Part shown: piece by piece, positions 10,440 to 20,179 of the stretch
How positions within the stretch are numbered: the stretch's first letter is position 1
Layout of the letters: every line of letters begins with the position of its first letter
Source: Lepeophtheirus salmonis
Taxonomy: Eukaryota; Arthropoda; Copepoda; Siphonostomatoida; Caligidae
Assembly: GCF_016086655.4 (NCBI RefSeq)
Contig: NC_052135.2
Coordinates: 23,216,363 to 23,280,362 of the forward strand
Direction of reading: 5' to 3'
Length of the DNA stretch: 64,000 bases
Program-made: the position numbers and the translations under genes
The notes under the pieces: model-generated
The model's database searches: none
Told to the model about the DNA's origin: nothing
What the model saw: the letters and a program-made list of their open reading frames with translations, nothing else

Positions 10440-11335
10440 GTAACTTGAAAGGTATGATTATAATATATACCTATAAGAAGATATAGGGATTGTCTCTACA
10501 TCCGGTAAATCTGAAGAACTTTCTCGAATACTAAAACTCAGACAATATATCTATCTATTTTGTTTGATATTGTTCAAGAACTTATCAAATTGTATATTGC
10601 TGCTTGTGAGACATCCAGTTACCTAAACACAAAGCTAACTGTGTTTACAACCGAGATTAAAACCAGTGAAATGATATTGTGGCTGAAAAGATAAGATACA
10701 GACTTATCAACCCTTTTTCGTGCAGGACCTGAGATGTTAAGAATATTTTACTTTTGAGAAACTTCTGCTTCTCCCGTCACTTATCATGCATTAGGATTGT
10801 AAAGTTCCTAAAAATCCCTATTCTTGAGTATATATGGCCTCCAACATTTTGCCAATACTACGTTCGTAAAAAGTTAGCTCTACATATTGTCTGTACTTTG
10901 CTGCACTATAACGTCAAATAGATAAATAACGAGCTAAATAACGAGCTATCAAAAAGAGCCAAAAGAAACTAAAAATTATAAAGCATTCGTAACTGTTGTC
11001 ACATATTAAAATTATGTCATAGAAATTTGCAATATATATCCTTTTAAGTCATACTATATATCAGCATTGTTATTGTTCATAAGATTAGTTATACAAACTG
11101 GATGCACGAGGGAGCCACTATCAACATTAGTTACAATATCGTCTTACTAGAACTCAATATGTAAATGCTCTATGATCAAATTTATAATCTCTTTTTCTAT
11201 TCCTTTCTTCTTCTCACAGCTCATATGACATTATATCTCTTAGACGGGTCATGTTGGCGATGGAACTCTTGCCTAAAAAACTGTCTTATTTATTTAGAAG
11301 CATCACTCACAATCAAGTTATGTATAAAAATGTTA
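10440..11335. other. noncoding stretch
   Basis: No open frame or family signature. A short tandem duplication of ATAACGAGCTA sits at about 10925-10950. Possibly decayed continuation of the THAP element. Confidence 0.4.
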
Positions 11336-11376
11336 AAATACTGATGTGATTATCAGTGAGAATCACATCAGTATTT
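11336..11376. repeat. perfect 16-bp hairpin with 9-nt loop
   Basis: AAATACTGATGTGATT is followed after 9 nt by its exact reverse complement AATCACATCAGTATTT. Function unknown; it may be a fused pair of transposon ends. Confidence 0.75.
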
Positions 11377-11860
11377 ATTAGTTGCCTGCTTTATTATTAT
11401 TTTTGAGGGTATAACGAAAATATTATTAGCAAAATGTTTAATAAAGATATACTACGTATAATTGACTTTGACGGTTTTTATCCGTTACACTAGATTTAAA
11501 AACGTCGTAAATTGTAATTCATTATGGACCATATTCTCAGCAAAATAACTAATAAAACGACAAAGTAAGAGAATTTTGTCAAATTTTAAACCTTAATTAC
11601 TTATCTTAGATATAAAAATAAGACTCCTTTATAACTGATAAGACAATTCAGGCAACCATTCTTGACTTAATGCAGTTTTCTAACATGACAACGTAAAGAT
11701 TTAGAGCAAAAGCTAATTATGTAGTAATGTCCGACGATATTACTCCTGATTAAGAGCATTAAAAAAAAAGATTTCCCCCCGGTTATCTATGCTTGTATAA
11801 CAACATTCTATTATCATGAAGGATACACACAATTGCTAATTATAATGCTATACCCAATGC

Positions 11861-12134
11861 AACTACCCCCGTTGTTGTGACCATTTAAGCTGTTGTTTTT
11901 GCCTTTTTATGAGTTTTCTGAACACCATTTCTTGGAGCTAATCAACCATAGCTAATCCTTAAGTGAAAAAAAAGTAATATTTATTGACTATGTAATATTG
12001 GAAAACCAAATGATCATACCCAAGCCTTTAAGTGAAAAAAAATTAGTGTCAGACAAACTAGTTACGAACCATCCAAAGCTACTACCCCCGTTGTTGTGAC
12101 CATTTAAGCTGTTGTTTTTACCTTTTATGAGTTG
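11861..12134. repeat. pair of ~55-bp direct repeats, ~219 bp apart
   Basis: CTACCCCCGTTGTTGTGACC and the following bases to GAGTT (11861-11915) recur at 12080-12134 with one or two changes. A second pair (CCTTAAGTGAAAAAAA near 11957 and CCTTTAAGTGAAAAAAA near 12026) lies between. The block adjoins the end of the hAT fragment and may be its subterminal repeats. Confidence 0.6.
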
Positions 12135-12213
12135 TGTATCACAATTTTTTATTTTTTTTAGATAAAATAGAATCACATTTTATGATTATATTTAAAAAAA
12201 TGAATACTTACTG

Positions 12214-12567
12214 TTAAATAGTACAAAATTCAGAGTTCCATTTCGAAATCAGTAAATATTTTATACTTTTTACTGATAACTTTGATCGTAATTTGGTGTG
12301 GATGACTCTAAACATGCTAAACATTCTCTCTACTTCACAATTTACAATGGAGGTATTTCTGTAAATTGAATCTTCAACACAGGCTAGGTATTGCAATTCA
12401 TTGTAAGCTGGATTTTCTGATAGGAAATTGGTCAATTTAGATCGGAATGGCTCTAGCTTAATATCATTTCGTAGCAGTTCAACGATGGTAATGCTGTCAA
12501 GTAAGGGTAATCGTCCTTCTAAATCTGTGATGGCCCCAGAAATTTGATTGAGATTATTATGAATAGT
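12214..12567 (-). pseudogene. hAT transposase C-terminal fragment A
   Basis: Minus-strand reading: ITDLEGRLPLLDSITIVELL, then KLTNFLSENPAYNELQYL, then VNCEVERMFSMFRVIHTKLR and SKLSVKSIKYLLI. The last part is the hAT dimerisation (hATC) block, usually E-R-xFS-x(n)-R-S-L-x-(n)-L. It aligns block by block with fragment B at 15960-16381, so both come from one family. Only the C-terminal ~115 residues survive. The frame is open across the fragment, but nothing upstream encodes the catalytic core. Confidence 0.7.
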
Positions 12568-12569
12568 TT

Positions 12570-14020
12570 AATTCTAAACGGGGACTAAAAACACATTTAT
12601 ATCGACAAATCCGACAAGCCATCTGTTTCTCGGCCGGTAAGTATTTCCAAATTCCTGGGCCTCCATTTTCAGAAATTCAGGCAAAAGGCGATGTTATTTT
12701 AGGCATTTTATTCAGTTCTTATCGACTATCATCAATTAATATTGAATAATATAGGCGGGAATGATAACGTTCTTGATACAAGAAGATGTATACTATTTAA
12801 ACAATGATGGCATGTGTATTTATTCCTTCCTCCTCGCACGCTTTTCTATTCTTACCAAAATTATCACCCTTACTTATTAAATAATGAACAAAAGAAGAAG
12901 AAAGAGCACATACATCAACTGTTTTTCCTTTTTTAATCGCTATACATTGTTTTTTCTTCATACAGATCCGTCTTTAGTTAAAGGTAGTAAAGTAAATCGT
13001 GTGTATTTTTAAGCAATTTTTCCTTCTTTCAAGATAAAAATCGTAAGCTGGCACCAAAATTTTTTTACTGTATGTTTCTTTTTAAATTAATTACACATTG
13101 CTTTTCAATCTATAGCGCGATGACTATTAATGTAATAGAGTGACGTATTCATTTAAAGATAAATCATAAAATTCTCTTTTCTTTTTTTGTTCTGGATGAC
13201 CTTCTCGGTAAGGTTGAAGTCATTAACCTGCTTGGTGAGGTTGGATTTGTTATTGGTTTACAAAGGCTGGCCTCTGACGGCTCCGATACATTTATAGACA
13301 AGTTTGATATATTTGTCGGATTCCACGATGTTTTTCTGATCTATAGATCCGTTAACATGTCGCTCGTAGGTTGATTATCCTGAGTATTGTGATCATTTTG
13401 TCTAAGAATTTTGTTTGGGGAAGGTATTCCTATACCTTAGGGACGTGCATAAGTGATGGTTTTGTAAATTTTCTTAACAACTCTCTTTTGGGCAATGTCA
13501 GCCTGCCAGATCTATCGAGCTTCACGTGATCTTGACATTTGATACCTAATCTACTTTTGTCCCATTATTTTTTGGTGTGTTACTTCTTGGTTTGGGATAA
13601 AGACTCAATATCTATGCTTTTTGTTGTCGCCCTTGTCATTTCATACTTCTTGTTATCAGGATATCTTCTGTAGCCGCAAAAGCGTTGTTGTCAAACAGGT
13701 CGGACATCTTTGTTCTGTAGGTACTTCAAATGTGACAAACGATCTCCTGAGGAAGCTACTAGAACCGTTGTTCCACGCATCTCGCATCCTGTCTTCCCTC
13801 TTGATACTTTCAAACAGCCAGAAAGATAGTAATCAACTGCTAAATAGTTTTTCTCTTTCAGGTCGAATATACCTTTTTTAATTGTCTTAAATAAGGTCCC
13901 TGGAATGAAGGGGGGCATTTTTCGTTGAGACGATGCTATTCGGCTGTAACAGTTAGTTACACGAATAACACTACGTCAGAATAAGTGCGTATATGATTTT
14001 TCTTCACTGGAGCTACACGA
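12570..14020. other. unassigned stretch, possibly 3' part of the gypsy-like element
   Basis: No protein family recognised. Composition is less AT-rich around 13200-13950 than in the surroundings. It lies directly 3' (on the minus strand) of the gypsy integrase fragment, where the terminal repeat would be expected. The minus-strand TGTTACAGCCGAATAG at about 13935-13950 could be an LTR-like start. No second LTR copy was found. Confidence 0.25.
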
Positions 14021-14029
14021 GTGTAGTAA

Positions 14030-14870
14030 GTGGACCTCGGCAGTCTAGATATTACTTACTTAAACAAAAGAGGAATACATAGACTTAAAGATAAAAATGG
14101 GGCACTTAACGTGGGTAAAGCGTACGCATTGGAAGAGGGAGTTCACCGAGGGAATCGCTCCCCCAAACTTTCTCCCCCAGGAAACTGTGTCGTGTGGGAA
14201 GGATGTTTTTTCATATCGGTTTATGGCTTGTTAGCTTGTCATTCCTTTGTAACTACGCAGGCTTCAAACGATTGTCTGAAATCCGGTGTTGTTGATATAT
14301 TTTTTGGACGAGGAAGGCTTTTTCATTACATTATAAGAACCTGTATAAGGAGGACGAAAAGGGAAGGGGTTTGTGTGAATCTCTACGGATGAATACTTAC
14401 TCAGACTTAGACAAGGTTTTGGGAATAATTTCTTTGTGAGATGACTTGTATTTCTGGCGACAAGGTGTCAGCTTTTCTATTAGTAGTCAAGTCGTCTGCA
14501 GTATTGTTACTTGGGAAAAATTCACGCAGAACAACAAGAGGTCCATGGAGTATTTCCAAGGTGGGATACATCAATGGCTTCTTTTGGTTTCAAACATAAT
14601 AGTACACAAGGTAATTCAATGTACCAATTGACATTGGCACATATACACAATAATGTGGGCTTGAAAGTCCTAAGATATTGTTCAACGGCTCAGTTCGCTT
14701 CTGGATGTTAGACTGTTGTGTGGTGATTTGATATGTCAAGGAGCTTTCCTAGATATTCCGAAAGACCTGATGTGACCCTCTGTCTCATGTAATGTGCTAA
14801 GGAATGCCAAACCTTGAGATCCGTCCCCTTTGTAAAGGGAACGTGCAAGCATTTGCATTAGCATCTACAA
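14030..14870 (-). mobile_element. Ty3/gypsy-like retrotransposon integrase fragment
   Basis: In the minus strand, across frameshifts and stops, ISRFGIPxHITxDRGSH matches the integrase core (FGIP, DRGxQF-like). It is followed by LHGPLVVLREFFPSN, the E-x-YG-x-PL-x-PGEF segment, and then SFVFIRRD-like, PPYTGSYNVMKK and RLKPA-like pieces, the usual post-integrase C-terminal block of gypsy pol. The order and spacing fit; many stops show decay. The plus-strand open frames over it are shadows. RT and gag were not found nearby. Confidence 0.55.
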
Positions 14871-14874
14871 TGGG

Positions 14875-15955
14875 GATGTCTTCGAAAAAACGAGATTATC
14901 GATAATTCATGGAGAACAAATTTTTGTGTCTCTCTGAATTTGGTGGAGGACCAACTACATCTTCAAAAATATGAGCGAATCGTGATTGATGAGTTTTAAA
15001 TGATCCATATCCCGTGTTAATGTGGCAGTTTATCTTTGACATTTGACATTCGGTAGACGTTCTAGACCATTATTTAATATCTTTTGAAATGAAAGTTTAT
15101 ATAAATCTATCTTTTACTAATTTGAATGTAGATCAGCCAAATGGGGGTGAGCCAAATCGTGAATGTTATGAAAAATTCCCTTTTTTATTGATTTGGTATC
15201 CATGGGCATGGAATCATGACTAGAGTTGTGGGAATCGTGTTTTGCGCAAGTGCGCCCGTAAATACAACTTTAACTATCTGGTTCCTCTGTTTTCTTTCGG
15301 ACATAAACAAACCTTTATTCATAAACCATACTTGATGGCCGATAGGTAATTTCGAACATACATATAAGATATTTCAATTAGGATTTTTGTAACATTACAA
15401 CTTATCTGAAAATTTACTACATATAGAAGCTTTCCTTCACCAAAATATAGCTTTACTTGGTACTATTTAATCAAAGTAATATTATTATGAAAATGTCGTA
15501 ATGTTAGTTATAATTTATTGTATGATACAAATAGTATTAAATATTAATTGTCATAATATACAAAAACTTTGGTTACGAATATCAATATATGTACAAGGTG
15601 GATATAACAAATCGTAAATAGCATGTGTGTAAATTAAATGCAAACTATAGTAATTTTTACATGAGGCTGTAGATGTTCATATCATACATGGGGTTGTAAA
15701 ACCATTTAGATAAAGAAAAATCTTTCACGAAAATCTAATTCTAAGTTAGAAATAGCCTTAAATTTGGTCGAAATACTTATACTTCGCGAGGAAGAAGCTG
15801 AGGATGAATAGATAACTTTGGCACGAAATCTAAAGAATAGAAATGAGGCAATAAAGTAACAAATTATTTAAAAAATATTGTTAATATTTACGTGTTGACA
15901 AATTAAATGATAACAAAACATTCATTCCATTTCGTGATCAACAATTCTCTCAATT
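14875..15955. other. AT-rich noncoding stretch
   Basis: Nothing recognisable on either strand. It may include remains of the gypsy integrase upstream region. Confidence 0.4.
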
Positions 15956-15959
15956 TCTT

Positions 15960-17204
15960 AGTACTTAGTTTTGACCTCCTTTTGTATTGATGATATTCAT
16001 CTTAGTAAAGACTCTCTCAGCTTCCCAATTGACAATTGGGATTATTTTTGTCTACAAGGTTATCACTTGTTGAGAGTACTTTAGTTTTGTATAACCAGGA
16101 CTCTTTTGAAGCACTTCTTTTAACTTGGTCTTGAATGACACTTCCTTCAAATCTTGAGTCTGATTTTCTACTATGGTTAGGCTGGTAAGAAGAGGCAATT
16201 TTTCCTCATGTGCAGTTATTGTCAAAGGTATTTGACGAAAATTTTCCTGTATAAATACGACTTCTTCTCTTAAGGAATCATTATTATTTACTTCTTGTGC
16301 TCTACTGGTTGGTGCCAAATCTTCATCAAGGCTGTTTAAATATTCTCTGAAGACGTCAAAGTGATGGTAGTAGTACTCCACTGCTTTTAACCAAGTTCAT
16401 TATCTCGCTATAATTGGTGATGGAGGAAGGGGAATTTTGTAAGAAGCAGTACATACTCTCATTCTTCTTCCAGAATTCAAAAACATCTTCTTCACATTGG
16501 GAATAAGTTCGTTCGTTAGAGTAAACCTTTGTTGAACCATATCTGCAACTCTATGTATTTATGAGCAATACATGTAATGTGAATCAATTTCTGGATTATT
16601 TTTTCGAAGATTTTCTCCTGCTTTGAGACAATAGGAGGCGGTATCAGTTCTCCCAATAACTTATAAACTGAACTGATGACGATTTTCTTTACATTGTTTG
16701 CGTTTGCAATCTCAATCTCAATCAAGTCAATACGGTAAGGTCTCCTACAGAAATGTCCGTCCAAAGGGCCAATCAAAATTGCCATCATATACCTCCCTTG
16801 ATGATCTCTTGTCCCATTTAGTGCAATAAAAATATCCTTCTCTTCCACTTCTTCCTTTATTCTATTCAAAACTCCTTGACATACTTCCCCAACTAAGTTG
16901 TAAACGACCCATCGACCTGGAGAAGTTTTTCCAGTATACTTTTCAGTAAACTTGGAGAAATTGGGATGATCCAGAACATTTGAAGGGATGTTACACGACA
17001 CAAATAACTTTTCTACGTTCAAATTGAATGATGAACCGTTTAATTCTCCTTCATCTCCTTGAATCTTGTGTTTCATGAAGACTTTTAAGTTGCTGATGTG
17101 ATGGGAGGTTTTGGAGTGGTGGATTACTTGCCATAAATAACGAGAGGGGCACGAGAAACCGCAAAAACGGTAAGATATACATTTATTTTCCAAATCATAA
17201 TTCC
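15960..17204 (-). pseudogene. hAT-like transposase fragment B
   Basis: The minus strand holds a 230-codon frame (17208-16516) with FSKFTEKYTGKTSPGRW, IKEEVEEKDIFIALNGTRD, GRYMMAILIGPLDG and ITCIAHKYIELQIW. These correspond to KYTGKxxP, the Asp-containing VDETTD segment (here ALNGTRD, so the catalytic Asp region is altered), GRYVxNVLVGxLDG and LxHVTCLAHALxR. After a gap, 16381-16052 carries LPLLTSLTIVE and SPGYTKLKYS. At about 16045-15965, EAERVFTKMNIINTK is the hATC dimerisation block. Several stops separate the parts. The start abuts the P-like element at about 17205, so the 5' end (BED finger) is missing. Confidence 0.7.
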
Positions 17205-18552
17205 ACACAACAGTACCTTCGTTATTAGAAACCCATGAAAAAAGGCACGTTTTCTTCGCCCTGATGATACATGTGAGAGAGTAGTAAGGAACAGTTGCAA
17301 GAAAATGTATGAGAAGGAGACTTGCATTGGCTTGAAATATGCAAATAAATTATGGAATAAAGTTATTGCTCCACAACCCATTGAAAAATGTAACGTCAAT
17401 TTGTGTGTAAGATTTTTCCTCGAATCAACAATTAATGCAGTGCAATATTACACAAAACAGGAAGAAGAATATTAGCCTTTAGAGATACTGCAAAAGTCTT
17501 GAAGATATTAAAAAATTTCTGGGATTGTGTCAATGTTTGTTCGACTTCTTTCCATTTATCCCAAAAGGATTCTTCTTTAAAGCCCATTTCAGTAAATGAA
17601 AGAGAGTAAATAGGCTTTTTAATTTCATTTGTGGAATGGCTTAAGAAATAGGAAATCAATTGCAAGGCTACTGATTTAAAGGGATTCAGGCTGGAAACCT
17701 TTTATGCAGCACATAAAACATCATTGGGCCTGGCTGAATACCCTTTGAATGCAGGAAAAGCTGAATTTCTTCTACTTCGAAAAATCAATTATGATCCTAT
17801 AGAGCGTCGATTAGGGTGGTATCCGCAACTTGGAGGTGGCAATTACCATCTTAGCTGCCGACAGTTCCTGAAGCGGAAAAAAAAAGATTAATCTGTTTCT
17901 GCTTCTTCGGGTGTTAATTACAGCTATATCCCAGATGAAGGAAATTTTCTCGTCAGAAACTAATGAAAAAATTGAGGAAATTGATCACGATGTTAAAATT
18001 TTTAACTTCAATTCTTTCAGATTGTTTTTTGACTTAAATCTACGATCAAGCCGCAATTGTATCGTTTATTACCTCAGTGGATATGCAATTCGTGCCATAT
18101 TGAAGAAAAAATCTCTTTAAAGTCAGAAATTTTTATCTTCGCCGGGAAGCATCGAGTTTGAATAATCTGATTCCGATGCAGAAGATGATTTTTTAAATAA
18201 AATTGATAGAGGGGGCCTTAAAAAGCCATGTGACACAAATACTCGATTACAGCTTTAACAATGAAGAAATATTTAGTTCTTTAATTGATATGTCTCATCC
18301 CAGATCAGTTTTTGTGAGGGCTGATAAAGAACTATTTCTTTCTTCTGACTTGACTTGGTTCTGTGATTCATGTGACCAAGGCCATTCTTTAAGTTCAAAT
18401 TTTATTAACATATGTACCATTTTTTTCAATATATTTTCCAAAAACTTTGCCTCTGATTCCAATAGTAAAATTCACTCAAACAGAAAAATAAATAATTTAT
18501 CTAAAATGTGTAGCTCTTTAAAAATGAGTAAAAAACTTAGTTCTAACTAATA
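17205..18552 (+). pseudogene. P-element/THAP9-like transposase C-terminal half, copy A
   Basis: Plus-strand reading in shifting frames: VPSLLETHEKRHVFF, then CKKMYEKETCIGLKYANKLW and VIAPQPIEKCNV, then FLESTINA. After further frames come TSLGLAEYPLNAGKAEF, KINYDPIERRLGWYPQLGGG and RQFLKRKKK, the (DP-E-x-x-FG-x-x-RQ-x-GG) block of P/THAP9 transposases, and then IFSSETNEKIEEID and CIVYYLSGYAIRAI (VxYxxGYIA block). The end is a C-terminal region with CDSCDQGHS. It aligns with copy B on the opposite strand. No TIR found. Frameshifts and a stop after RKKKD show decay. Confidence 0.75.
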
Positions 18553-18559
18553 ATTTAAT

Positions 18560-18702
18560 TATTGATATTAAATAAATTATTTTGAAAATTAATATAAGTT
18601 GTATTGTATTTCATTAAACAGAACAAAGAACCAAAAGAAATAATGTTGAGGTCCTTCTTTTGTTTAATTCCCTTTTTCTCAATGTTCTTCCTTTAGTATG
18701 TC

Positions 18703-18735
<33 letters not shown>

Positions 18736-18800
18736 AAGCAGTGGATTCCATGTAATATAGTATTCTCTGGTCAAATCCATCTCTTGTTTAAACAGAGAAG
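18560..18800. other. spacer with A-rich tract
   Basis: A run of about 38 bases at 18699-18738, nearly pure A, follows the end of P-like copy A. It could be a poly(A) tail of a retroelement or a simple-sequence tract. Otherwise nothing is seen. Confidence 0.4.
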
Positions 18801-18804
18801 CTCT

Positions 18805-19760
18805 TCAAGAATCAAGTATCTCCGGCGCTTTTAATACGACAGAATCAAGTGAGATCTCATCAGATATTGTCGATGTAGTTAGATCGGCTGTTGAAACTTC
18901 TGATGAAATCCTTGACAAGACTGAGGTAAACATTATTATTGAATATATTGATGTGTACCTTAATGGACAATCAAATTGTGAAGTGATGGAAATTGAGAAA
19001 AATAGCAACGTTCCTTCAGAACGTAACAAAGGAGATACTGATCAAGATTACTTCAAGCCAGATGGATTTGACAGAGAGTTAGTTTCTTTACTATCACTTG
19101 AAAATAATCGAGTAATAGTTTGCTTTAATATGTTGGCATATTCCTCAATATTCAATCTCGCATTATTAATAGCATGTTTTGTGTGTCCAAGACCAAAACA
19201 GTTTTGACACTGCAGCTTGGCGCCTTTAAATTTAAATCTCATAAACTAACCATCCAAAGGATCTATCTGTGGTATATTAACAGTATCTGTAACAACTTCT
19301 GCAACGGAGTCCCCATCTCTCCATACATCCTTATAATTCTTGTACTTAAGTTCAGCCTCTTCATATAATGGATCACTTTTTGGATAATGCTCATCCACAT
19401 CTCCAAATTGCTTGAACCATTCCACCGCTCTAACTTCATTTACCCTTTTAAAGGTGTTGACCATTATGAGTGTGACTTATTTTTTCTTATTAATGCTAAG
19501 TTTGTCAATTCCTTTTCATCTTAGTTTTACATTGACAAAGTTTCCTTCAATATTTTTAACTCTATGTGTATGTATTTTCTTGAGGTCTTCAATTCTTGCC
19601 CTTATATCAATAGGAAACTTTGAATAGTATCCAACTTTATTCATTCCAAACTTTGGATTTGCTCCCGCAATTTCATGTTTTTTAAAACCAAAAAGAATAG
19701 CCATATCGTATACATCAACTTGTCTTTCTACGCAAAAATACTTATCTTCAATCATGAAAA
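18805..19760 (-). pseudogene. gag-like ORF1 fragment with CCHC knuckle (non-LTR retroelement)
   Basis: Three consecutive minus-strand frames read as one broken protein. 19755-19516 (79 residues) contains VDVYDMAILFGFKKHEIAG and ENFVNVKLR-like text. 19464-19246 contains WFKQFGDVDEHYPKSDPLY and YKNYKDVWRDGDSVAEVV. 19242-19048 begins FKFKGAKLQCQNCFGLGHTK, a CX2CX4HX4C zinc knuckle in which the last Cys is Ile. The layout resembles ORF1 (RRM-like plus CCHC) of non-LTR elements. The 74-residue frame below it (19029-18805) may be its C-terminus. No RT belongs to it nearby. Its sequence differs from the LINE ORF1 at 42 kb. Confidence 0.5.
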
Positions 19761-19764
19761 TCTA

Positions 19765-20175
19765 AACCTCTTGTTCCAGTCAATAGTTTTCCTTTCATTC
19801 ATCTTTCAGTTCTTCTTTTTTAGCTGCTCCGAGTAAAGTATTCATACCAAATACATTTTTTACTACAGGACTTGAATGGCTCACACAACTTATTAAAAGT
19901 GCGTGCTGTTTTCTTTAGTTACATTCAATACATAGAAGTGAAGTAAAGAAAATATTAGTCAGTTTATTTGGTCATCAATTAATTATAATTATAACTACTC
20001 ACTTATCAGAATTGGAACCTCGAACAGGGGTTGTAGTTAACTCTTATTAAATTAGGACTTCAAACTTCAGGAGGACTCGATTTGGATTAGAAAAAAGAAA
20101 TTTCGGATTCGATTAGGACTCAATGTGAAAGACTCTCAACTCGTCTAGAATTATAAAATATAAAATTTTTCATCA
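19765..20175. other. noncoding stretch
   Basis: No coding signal. The part 19995-20150 has repeated AGGACT/GACTCG words, like the patch at 24590-24770, which may be a shared MITE remnant. Confidence 0.35.
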
Positions 20176-20179
20176 TTCC

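Noticed and set aside
16516..17208. 230-codon open frame as an intact host gene
   Set aside because: Motifs are those of a hAT-like transposase, the catalytic Asp segment is altered, and both flanks are broken.
17124..17665. Minus-strand frames at 17124-17399 and 17432-17665
   Set aside because: The plus strand of the same interval encodes a recognisable P/THAP9-like region, so these are shadows.
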